From contig OX463829.1 of the NCBI GenBank assembly GCA_949825045.1, forward strand, positions 26,382,715 to 26,446,714: a stretch of 64,000 bases of DNA, written 5' to 3'. Of this stretch, positions 40,914-52,900 are shown in pieces (position 1 is the stretch's first letter; every line of letters begins with the position of its first letter). The translations under genes and the position numbers were made by a program. The DNA comes from Argyresthia goedartella. Lineage: Eukaryota; Arthropoda; Insecta; Lepidoptera; Argyresthiidae. The notes under the pieces were generated by a model. The model did not search any database and was not told the origin of the DNA. It saw only the letters and a list, made by a program, of their open reading frames with translations.

Positions 40914-43900
40914 ATGGTGCACACAAAGCTGAATATAGCGTTCAGCATCATAGGCGCCGTTCTCGGATACTCGGCGTTTATTTGCTTTGCGCTTGTTTAT
41001 TCAAACGTCGAAGCTGGGATGTGGGCGTTATTATCCGGTAAGTCCCTTTGTTTTGCATAATGAGTATGCCGCTTATCACAGAGTGATATCGACTCACTTC
41101 AGCAAAACTGAAAGTACCAAGAAAAACCGTTATCTTGTAGATATGATCTTGGATGATTTTTGTTTACTTTTGTGACATAGGAACGTCACTAAACATAAGT
41201 TATCCTAGTGTGGGGCCAGAGGCAATGTATGTGCCTTGACACCCCATGGAGACGAGGCTTGATGCTATTTACCTGCAGCAGACCTTGTAAAAGATATCCT
41301 GTACAACCTGTATTTTACTGATTCATGTTATTTCAAGTGTTTTGAAATGCCAAGGTTATCTATGCATGTCACATTCACTTGTTCTTTAAAGTTTTAATTG
41401 CTTCTTTCCGTAGGAAAGCTCTACAATGTGCTTTTGCAAGATAGATTAGCATGCGCTAACACAAGCACAATTTGGGTGAGGTTGTTTCTGTGTCTAGACT
41501 AGAACTTACTTTTAACACCACATAAAACCACAATATCTATCAATAAACATAAGTACATTAAAGAAACACTTCGGCAATATGTGCCTCATCGGAGGAGGGT
41601 GGGTAGGCAGCGGCTTCATCTGGAAAGTAGCTGAGTGAATACTGTGTGAAAAAAAATATTAGAGACACATGATGTAGGAATTTTTAAGTGATTAGGGTTG
41701 TAAATGAGTGATGAAGTGTATTGCACAGTGTTTGATAGCCTTGTTATGTGGTTTGAGTGGTGTTGCATTCAGAGCTGGAGTTGGCAGTTTGATTAATGCT
41801 GTGTCGAGTCATGTTACTTTACTTGAATATTCACAAAATAAAATTCAACAATTTATGTAGGTAGGCTCCAGCGTGCAAAAGCGGCATTTGCTCAGCAGAT
41901 GTGGATCGCTCATATAAATGCAATTTATAATATTTGTCAAGCTTAAGTCGACTGGACAAGCATGCAGGTAGAGATCTAGCAGTCATGCAATCTATTCCAA
42001 AACTCGGCAGCCAGGATGACGGATTCAGGCAACACGACGGGCCTGTTGTGGACAGGCGGCTATAGAAAGTATGTGTCGCTAAGGTGTCACTACCTCAGCC
42101 TCGGCATCCACCCCTTCGTTGTTATCTCGTTCTTGCTGACGTGCGGGTGGATGAACGGCCTTTGCATGGCAAAGTGAGTGGTGACTGGTAAAAAATAAAT
42201 ACACTCAATCAAGAATTACTTGCTTGAAGGCAAAAGATGAAGATATATTATGTTTGAGGTACGAGGAATGGGTACCCGGCGTTATAAAATCACAAGGACT
42301 TTGATAATGCCATAAAGCAACCCTTTTTTCCAGAATGGGGTGGCGTGCTAGAGATCGCCTCGGACCTTTTGATTCTTCTGGAATAAATCCACATCCAATG
42401 AGCAACTCGTAGATTTTCTAAATTGCTAAACACTGAATTATTTTTATTGTACAAAATAACAAAGTGTGGTAAATTTACGTATCATAAGAATCAAATTCAG
42501 TGAACACGGAATGTACACTTCAAAATACTTTTCAAGCAGTTACCGAAAGATTTAATAGCCATTTTCCTACAAGAAAGCCGAAGATTCTAATCAAAAACAG
42601 TTTCGCCAGGAAAAAGACATCAATATCGGAATATTGATGTCTTTTTCCTGTCATGTCCTGTCATGACTATCAGAAAAGCAATATGTGAGAGTTCTTCGCC
42701 CTGCTCTCCCAAATGGTCCAATACAGAGAAGATGCAAAAAAAATATGTACATATTCTAAACATATGTTAGTATTCACAGAAAATAAAGAAATCTGCGAAT
42801 TTTTAAATGTTTGTTTTAAAGGACCCTAACCACCATAAATTCTTACCTTCCAGGAGCGAAAGCCTCGCTAGCCCTACTACTCCACTATCACCACCTTCGA
42901 GAGTCCCTGCACGCCAACTTCTCGCGGAAGTCTCTCCAGTACATCGGAGACTTCGGCATATTCGGCTTCGTGGCCGGCGCTGGACTGACACTGTTCTATG
43001 CGTTCCTAGAGGCATATACAGGGGCTGGTTAGTGTACCCTTTAATGTACTAACATTCTTTGGTTTTGGGATTTATAAACAAACTAGCTGATGCCCGCAAC
43101 TTCATCTGCGTGTTCCTAGGAAGTATCATTTACCGAAATAACATTACCCTCCTGGAGCAGTCGGATAAAAGTAATTTAGCTAGTTAATCTAGCTCTGTGT
43201 TAAATTTCATTCAAATCCAAAATCAAATTCAAGGCACAAACACACAAACCTCCAAACATCGCTACTTTCACATTGATAATATTAGTTGGATTGGGTGATG
43301 AGCCCCTTTGGGATAGATAGCCCCCTTCACACAAACTGGATAAATGAGGGGAAAAAATGATTCGGCCGCGTATGAGGTATGGATGGGAAAAGATGATTGT
43401 AATGGTTTGTAAACAAAAAATCAATAAATATCGATATGTCACCGTAAGATAGTCAAAACCGTTAGTTGACAAACTAAAGCGTTAGTTGATCAACTAGTAA
43501 ACCGGACCGACAGGGTTTAGAATTTACGTTTCTTTTTTTCTTACATGTCGACCTTCTCGTCTTCACCTAAGCTACCGCAGTGTTTGCCTTGGTATTTCGT
43601 TTTCAATTCAAGTTTAATCCAGTTTAATATTTAACGGTTTTAACCGTTAGTTTATCAATAAACGCGTCATATAGTAAGCAGTACGCTAGTTTTCTATCTT
43701 TCGATAGTTGACCAACTAGCGAGGAAAAAAACGTTAGTTTATCAACTAACGGTTTTGACAATCTTACGATGAAATATATATTGCTCCATAAATGGGTAGT
43801 TGAAGTTAAAGGAGTGGTCGTGTAGGTATGTACCCTAAATATCGATTTAACTTATGGCTGATAAAATCAATATTGTAGGCTATATATATATATATGACGG

Positions 43901-46900
43901 GGGAGGTGGTATTTCACTGTCATCTGCCATAGTTAGGTATCGTGTGTGGGCGGTCTACGGGTAATGTCGGATCAATCAAACGTGGAGGTAGTTTAAAATA
44001 ACGATGATATAATTCTTCTTTACAATAATTGGATCACTTGCTTAGTAGAATTAATCAACTGTAGCACTAGGTAGGTAATCAAACGGAACGCGAGACAGTT
44101 TCTAGGTTCGCTTGCACTTCGACCGCGGTTCACAGAGAGAATGAGCCTCCGCGTCGTCGACCGGTGGCGCGTAACTTAGACTCCGTCGAGCGCCGCGAGG
44201 CGGCGCTGGCGTTCCGATGAACTGAAGTCAATTCATTTCCTTATTTTGCCGACACGGCCATCCTGCTAGCACACGTCCTCGTGGGTTAACCTGAACCGGA
44301 GAAGAAACAACGAAAAGCGTTTCGTTCGACTCTACCGGCAATAATCTCAATCTGTCATCCTATTAGGCAACATTTAGAACATTGATACTCAATATTTCAT
44401 CCATTTCTCTACTTTACTCTATGTTAAATCATAATCTTACAGCTCAGATCACAGATTTTTTTTGATTTATTACACAATTAAAGTATTTACAAAGTTTACA
44501 AAAGATTTCATCAAATTCTAAATTAAAAGAAATATCAAAAAAAAAAACAGAGCCAGCCTTGTACCAGAGACAACAGTCATTTAACTGACACCAAATATCA
44601 CATTATTTACAACAGAGCCAACAGAACTTGTCAAGTATGCCACCCTCTATAGCCACGGCTTCCATAGCCGACCAGCTGATCATCAGCTACCACACACCAC
44701 ACGCGTGCATCACCCACTGACTACACACGATACGGTCACTTCGGACCACGACCTCCGCCAGAGCTGAACGCGCACCGCGCACCCACGGACTACTTGAGTT
44801 GCCCCAAGAGACACCGATTTCTACCGGGCTATGACTACGTAATAGCTACTGTATAGTCGACTTCAATACGGCCTATAGAGTGCTTACTGTTGTTCACGCT
44901 CTTGCTCATCAACACAATCAACATCATTAACTTCCGCTGGTACATGACCTTCTGGCATCTTTCTTAACCTGTCGTGTGCATACTTGTAAGTACGCTTGGA
45001 GTTCAAAGCTTTCAACGTATAACGATCTCCATCTAGAACTTCAATCACTTTAAACGGTCCCTTGAATTTCGGGTCTAATTTCAACTGGTTACGTTCTTCA
45101 TTGGCCAACAAAACGAAATCGCCCGGTGAAAACTTTTTGATCGCAGCTTTTGTACTGTCGAAACGAGCTTTATCATAGTTCGCACACCTTAGAATATTAT
45201 CTGACGCATTTCCACGGACCTCCTCAATATCAACTTCCGTATCAACTTCGCTACTACACATCAATGACAATGGCCTTGCTATTTTACCAATTAAAAGCTC
45301 GAGAGGCGAAGCTTTTGTCACGCGGTTCATAGTGCAATTTATTGCGAGTTGTACCTCACCTAACGAGTCTTGCCACGATTTATTATCGCTTGTTTCAACG
45401 GCCGTTAACATTGCTTTTAAAACACTCATTACACGTTCAACCTGTCCGTTAGCACGCGATGATCCGGTCGCTATAAGATGCAGGTTGATATTTTTGCTTT
45501 CACAGAAATCGCGGAACTCTTTACTGGCAAAGCATCTACCTTGATCCGCGATAATTCTAGTAGGAGCACCAAAAAGTGCAACGCTTTGAGTAACCGCATG
45601 AATGCTTTTTTTTTTCTTCGAGGGTAGTTGGAAGAAGCGCATACAAATATTTAGCTCTCTGTAATTTTATTGAAATTTAATTAATTAATACAATTTTATG
45701 AACAATTTAATCTAAAAGAACTGACCTGGACCCTCCATAATTCAAAATCAAACAGATAACCTCACTGATTTTCACAATTAAATAAATTCACCAAGCACAA
45801 CACAATGACCTCTAAGGACCTCTACGCCAAGCTGCAGGAGAACATGGAGGCCATCTCGGAGTCACTCAGTGAGCGCATCGGGAAGTTCGAGCAGGAGCTG
45901 CAAGCGGCCACACCTGCCCCCGGACCCCTGAACATCACAAAGCTGGCGAGTGAGTTCCGTGACTTCAAGTTGCTGGTCTGGAAGAGCCTGGGAGCACTCA
46001 AGAATCAACTTGAGTACTTGACCCTCGGCCTCGACCGGCACGAGACTGCGGCGCGGCGTAAAGTGCTGCTAGTTCACGGCATCAAGGAGACCGACAAGGA
46101 GCAGCCAGACGAAGTGTTAAGGGCAGTGTTCGCAGACCGCCTTAAATTGCCCGACATGTGCCTCGATGACATCAGGGTGGTGCACAGACTGGGAGCCAAG
46201 AGCACGAAGACACGCCCACTGCTGGTTCGCTTCGCCACACACTCAGCACGCTGTGAAGTCTGGGATCGCAAGAAGGAGCTCAAGGGCTCAGGCATTTTGG
46301 TGTCTGAGTTTTTGACAAAATCCCGGCACGACGTTTTCTTGGCGGCGCGGAAGCACTTCGGCATCAGCAGCAGTTGGACGTCGGACGGCAAGATACACGT
46401 GTTGCTGCCTGACAAGTCGCGGCAGAGGCTGGAGTGCTGGGCAGATTTGCGGCCACTCATGGCGAAGTACCCGAGCAAGGAGACCCCCTCGCCAGCCGGC
46501 AAAGGGAATAAACCTGCTGAGGGCGCCGCCGCATCTGCCTCCGGCGTAGTGACCAGGAAACAGGCCACTCAGTCGCAGGGCAAGAAGAAGCAAGGTTAGA
46601 CCCTCTTCGTCTGTCTCTAAACCAATCAGATTCAGCGTTCCGTTCCCCCGGTGGTACAGTGCTCATGTCGTGATCCTTTTCTCTACTAGTAATGTTTTGC
46701 GAGGTAGTAGCAACTATTTTTATTTTAAATTTCAAGTCCACTCGATTTATTTGCAACTATTGACAGCTAATTGACACATTTTTTTTTTTGGTTCATTTGC
46801 CTTGTCAGGCAGGCAAAGGTTTCTAGACCATACAGCCTTGCATATTGACACAGTATGATATTTTTTTTTTTTTTTTTTAAGTGCCATTGTGCGGCTTTTG

Positions 46901-49900
46901 AGTCGCGGTCCCTCTTGCGCTTACCTTTTTGCTGTGGATTTTATCTTTGCTTTTTGATGTGGATATTATGTGGAGTTTATCTTCGGTCTCCGCAAGTACG
47001 ATCACGTGTCCCAATATCGCAGGGAATTAGGCTGGCTCCCGATCCGACTTCGTCGTGATATGCACATTCTCACCTTCCTCTTCAATATTTTGAGAAATCC
47101 GCGCTATCCCGCATATCTTCGTGAACATTTTGAGTTTCTTTTCTCTGGGGATAGACTTCGGAGATCTCACACGGTGTCACTTTTGTCAATTCCTCAGCAC
47201 AACACTGTTGCTTACGAGCACTCGTTTAGGTTAAGGGCAATACGTTTGTGGAATGCACTTCCTTGCGCTATTAGGGATTGCACATCCTTGTTCTCTTTTA
47301 AGAAAAAGTTGAAACTGCATCTCCTCTCTTCCGCATAGTGGGTATCTTATAGTATGTATGTGTATCTATGTATTTATTGTATTCTATTAATTTATTTTAT
47401 AGTATGTGTAGGATGTATTGTGATTTATCTGATAGTATATTGACTTTATTTCTTTCTTTTAAATCTTAATTGTACACTAGGACTACCTCTCTATAAATAT
47501 TTTTCCTTTCCTCACAGGTTAGCTGTAAGAAATTTCTTTTTAGAAATAAGCTCACCTTTGCATATTGTTCGTTATATTTTTTCCATTGTGTTTTCTGTGC
47601 AATAAAGAATTATTATTATTATTTTATTCTATTGTTAGCGCTATAGTTTATTGCTTTCTTATTGTGTAAAGTGTGAGTGTGTGTGTGTGTGTGTGATGTT
47701 TATTTATTTACAATGTAATAGTAGGTTTTCTGATTTCTTACAACAATCCATGCCTGGTGAGGGTTTAGGTCACCCCATTGGTTTATATTAGTCTTTTTTT
47801 TTTCTTTTGATTCCTTAATCATTATATATTTTCAGCTAGGTATATTCCTATACCTAGTTATACATTTATATTATATTATAGTATATTATTTTATCTACAT
47901 AATATGAATCTCAATAACGATAGCTTCTTGTCGTGTGCGTCTAGCGATGAATTTGTAAGTGCAGAAAGTGACATTTCCAGTGTGGAAGAACCACTTTCTG
48001 TCAAACTCAGAACTGTCTTTGGTGGGTCTGGGAAGAATCTGAACATTGTGCACATCAATGCTCAGAGCATTCACACGAGCTACACCGATCTTATCGAGGC
48101 TTTTAGTGACCAACATGTGGACGCTATCCTTGTCTCCGAGTCATTCCTGAAGCCTTCACTCTCCTCATCTATGTACTCTCTTCCAGGCTTCAGGCTCTAC
48201 AGGAATGACAGAGTCGGGAAAGCGGATGGAGGTGTTGCTGTTTACCTGCGTGCGGATATTCCGTGCAAGGTGATCAGCGCATCCCCTAGCCAGTACTCCG
48301 AGTCTGCCGAATATCTCTTCCTCGAAATTCTTCTTTATCACAATAAGGTGCTTCTTGGTGTTGTTTATAGCCCCTCTCTCCGTGTTGATTATTTCGACAC
48401 CTTTGAATCTATTCTTAATGATTTGACCCCACTTTACGATGACACTCTCATTCTTGGGGATTTCAACACTTGTCTCCTCAAAAATGATTCTCGTTCAGCC
48501 AAGCTTAGGTCAATAGTAGATTCATACAATCTGCACATTTTGCCGCTTGCGGCCACCCATTCCCAGCCACATTGATCGCCCTCTCTTCTTGACATCATAA
48601 TCATTTCCAACCTGGATAAGGTGGCCACTCATGGTCAACTTAACTCACCTTTTTCTTTTCACGACCTCATTTACGTCTCATATAAAATTAGGTCCCCTAA
48701 GTGCAGAACCAAATTTATTGAAACTCGCAGCTTCAAAGCCATCAACCTGGATTCCCTCAAGTCTGATGTTTCACTGGTCGATTGGTCCCCTGTCATCTTG
48801 AGCGAGAGCGTTGATGACAAAATTCACAGCTTCAATACAATTGTCCTGGGACTTTATGACAAACATGCTCCCATTAAAAAGTTAGAGTGAAGCACCTGCC
48901 TGCTCCCTGGCTAAACGATGATATCAAGCGACTTATGACCAAGAGAGATCGGGCTAAGTGCAGGTACAAAAAGGATCCGACAGATGACAATTTTCTCACC
49001 TACAAATCGCTTCGAAATCGTTGCAATCGTCTCTGTCGCGACGCCAAACGCCGCCACATCTTTGAGTGTATCGAAAGGTACACTCCTGCTCAGGTGTGGA
49101 AATTTCTCAGGACACTTGGTATTGGCAAGTCCCAGGCCCAGGACACGCATTCAGGTAATGTCGATCTCAACGCTCTTAATCAATTTCTCTCCGCACCGCC
49201 CGTTGTGATGGACTCTACCGTCAAGCAAGCCACTCTTCGGAGCCTGCGTTCTAGGTCACTTCCCAACACCACTCCCTTCAACATGAGATATGTCGGAGTT
49301 GAGACAGTTAAAAGGGCATTGTTGGCGATTAGCTCCAAAGCAGTCGGACATGACAACATCTGCCTTAAAATGATCTTCACTATCCTAGATGAGCTGCTTC
49401 CGCCCATAACGCACATTTTAAATTTTTCCCTTTCAAACTGCTCCTTCCCTACTGCTTGGAAACATGCACTAGTTATCCCTCTCCCTAAATCATCCAATCC
49501 CACCTGCTTCAAAGAATATCGCCCGATTTCCATCTTGCCGATCCTATCAAAAGTCCTCGAATCCATTGTCCATACCCAGCTCTCCCAATATCTATCCTCT
49601 AACAACCTATTAAATCCTTTTCAATCAGGCTTCAGACCGGGTCACAGCACAGTTACGGCTCTACTTAAAGTGACGGATGATATTCAGGTTGCCATGGATC
49701 AGAAGCAGCTTTCGGTGCTTACCCTGCTCGACTTCAGCAGTGCCTTTAACTGTGTTGACTTTGACATTCTCGTTGAACTTCTCAAATCTCTTAATCTCTC
49801 TTCCTATTCTATCAGCTGGTTCGACTCATACCTTCGTGACCGTAAACAGCGTATCAAATCGGAGACGACTTGCACGGATTGGTGTGACCTCACCTCCGGT

Positions 49901-52900
49901 GTCCCCCAAGGTGGCATTCTCTCTCCTCTTCTATTTTCTATATTTATTAACTCCATCTCCGATGCCCTCTCATCTTCTTATCATCTTTACGCGGATGACT
50001 TACAAATCTATCGCCACTTCTCTCCCGATAATGTAAACTCCGCTGTGGAGGCGTTAAACGCTGACTTAGAGGGTATTAGAGGATGGGCCTCGTCATTTGG
50101 GCTACTGGTTAACCCAAACAAGTCCCAGGCCATGATTATAGGTACCAGACACTCACTATGTTTGTTGAAGCAACAGTCTGTCCCTCCTGTATCTTATAAC
50201 GGTACCGTAATCATGTATGGCGACACAGCGAAAAACCTTGGTGTTGTTTTCGATAACCAGTTGACCTGGTCAACGCATATCAGCGAGGTCAGCAGGCGAG
50301 TTTACGCTACCTTTCACTCTCTCAGGAGACTTCAGAACTTTCTTCCTCGTCAGACCAAAATTATTCTCGCCCAGTCTCTTTTACTTCCCCTCATTGACTA
50401 TGCTGATGTTTGCTGGGTAAGCGCAAATGAAGAGCAACTGAACAAACTCGAACGACTTCAAAACCTCGGGATTCGGTTCATCTTCGGACTGCGAAAATAT
50501 GATCACGTTTCTCAACATCGCAGGGAGTTGAATTGGCTTCCGATTCGTCTTCGACGGGACTCTCATATCCTATGCCTGCTCTACAATATTTTGTGGAACC
50601 CTCGGTACCCTAACTTCCTGCGTGATCGCTTCGAATTTCTTTCTTCATGCAGGCCTCGGAGAACTCACATGGCTACTATGCTTAAAGCCCCACAACGCTC
50701 CACTGCAACCTACGAGCACGGGTTTAGAATCCGCGCTATACGGCTGTGGAATGAACTTCCCTGCACCATCAGGGACAGTCCATCACTGAATATCTTTAAG
50801 AACCGACTAAAGAAGCACTATCTTTCACTTTCTATTTAGCTATAATGTATTAGTATTAGTATATTTGTAAGATATTTATTGATATGCTGTATTTATGTAA
50901 CTGTGTATGTAGTCTATATTTCTTAGCAATAGGGTTTTATGTATGTGTAATATGTATTATATTAGAATATAGTCTTAATTGTACGCGCAATTCTTTCCCT
51001 TACCTATCATTTCCGTCTCCTATCCAACATGGTTTGCTGGAAGAAATCTCTTTTTAGAGATAAGCTCGCCTTTGTACATGTTTTTTTCTATCATAAGTTA
51101 TCTGTATGTCTGTTTTGTTTAGTACAATAAAGAAATTACGAATTACGAATGCTACTTTTTGAATCGATGTTTGTCGTATGATGCAACACGTACTTGGTGA
51201 ATGCGTCTATCAAAACGAAAACGTACTCTTTGTTGTCATTTTTGCCACTTAGTTTACCTGTCGCGTCTATGTGAATTGTGTGCCACGGAGCAGTCACTTT
51301 TGGGATCGGATGCAATTCGGCTTCAACTTTTCCTGAATGAGACTTTGCGATTTTACAAGTTACGCATTTTCGACAAACTTTTTCACGTATTGGGTCATAC
51401 CAGGAAACCAGTAAAAGTCATATAGCTTTTCGCGTGTCTTCTCAGCACCGAGATGAACGAGAGAGTCATGAAAGTTATTAATTACTGACCATCTTAGCGC
51501 CCGGGGTAAGTAAGGTAAGCATTTAGTCCTACCATTGCGCTGTATCTTTCGGTAGAGAATACCTGAACGAAGTACATAGGTTCTAGCCATCTGCTCGTTC
51601 ATTTCGTCGCTCTCCAAATCACCTATGATTTTCAAAATCTCACTATCGCGCTGCTGTTCAGCTTGAAGCCAATTAGAAGAGAGTTCGTTGACATCAATGC
51701 GCTTTTGCTCTACATGAGTAACTTTTGGCTTTAGATTGCACGGAAGGGGGTTTCGCGAGAGAAAATCTACGTGAAGCATTCTTTTGCCTTCTCTATAAAC
51801 CACATCAAAGTCAAAAGACTGCAAAAAAGCCCACCATCGATGAGCTCGCGGGGTTAGATCGTGTTTTGTCTGCGACGCCTTTAAAGAATTACAGTCCGTG
51901 ACAACTGTGAACTTTCTGCCATGGAGATACTGTCTGAAGTGTTTTATAGAGTTCACAACGGCTAGCGTTTCGAGATCATAAGAATGATAATTGGTTTCAG
52001 CTGGGGACGTTCGCTTGCTAAATTAAGCTACGACTCTACGTTTGCCATCTACAACTTGGAAAAGAATCGAGCCATAGCCTAAGCTACTAGCATCTGTATG
52101 AAGCTCTACCGGGAAGTTAGGGTCGAAAATCATCAAAACTGGGTCGTTTGTCAACTTTGAAATGATGTTTTGACGAATGTCTTCATGTTCGGGCTTCCAA
52201 TTTAAGTCACCTTTAAGAGATGTTAGTCTGTAGAGCGGGGCCATTATTCGAGAGAAATCCTTCACAAATTGGCGAAAATAAGAAGCCAGTCCAATGAACT
52301 GTCTCAACTGTGTTACAGTCTGTGGTGTTGGTAGAGCAGTTAACGCTTCCACTTTCCTTTGATTGGGTTTCACTTGGCCAGCCTCAACTTCAAATCCCAA
52401 GAACTCTACCTTCGTCTTAAGGAAGGAGCACTTCTTCAAATTTAAAGAGAAACCAGCTTCAGTCAGTGCACGTAACACGACATCAAGCCGCTCTACTCCA
52501 GACTCTACATTGGTAGAGACGATTAAAATATCGTCAACGTAAACTATGACGTAGTCATGAGCTAGGTCACCTAAAGCATCCATAATGGCTCTCTGAAAAA
52601 CTGAAATAGCATTTTTGAGGCCAAAAGGCATTGTCAAAAATTCATACTGACCTTCGGGTGTTATGAATGCAGTGGTCTCTATCGACTCTACAGCCACAGG
52701 GATCAAATGAAAGCCACTAGCACAGTCCAGTTTTGAAAAGTAGTTTGCTCCACAAAGGCGTGCTATTTGGTCACAAATCAGAGGCAGCGGATATTTGTCA
52801 GGTACGGTGTTACTGTTTAATTCGCGGTAGTCAATACACATGCGCAATGAACCGTCGCGTTTCTGTACTAACAGAGCAGGACTCGCGAAAGGAGAACAAC

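Larger units (their letters stand above)
45607..51146 (+). mobile_element. Full-length LINE (Jockey/CR1-like), two ORFs, inserted in gypsy integrase
   Basis: GAATGCT is present at both junctions (45600-45606 and 51147-51153), and the gypsy reading frame resumes across it. The element has a 5' leader, ORF1, ORF2 with endonuclease and RT, and a 3' end with AATAAA followed by a short AATTACG-type tail rather than poly(A). It is damaged by a nonsense codon, a frameshift and a nested LINE fragment. Confidence 0.85.

Noticed and set aside
42807..43052. 81-codon ORF over HRG1 exon 2
   Set aside because: It is in another frame; the HRG1-like frame joins smoothly to exons 1 and 3 and has the membrane pattern.
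46074..46593. 164- and 101-codon ORFs antisense to LINE ORF1
   Set aside because: They are shadows of the GC-rich ORF1 coding strand, which has a clear domain order.
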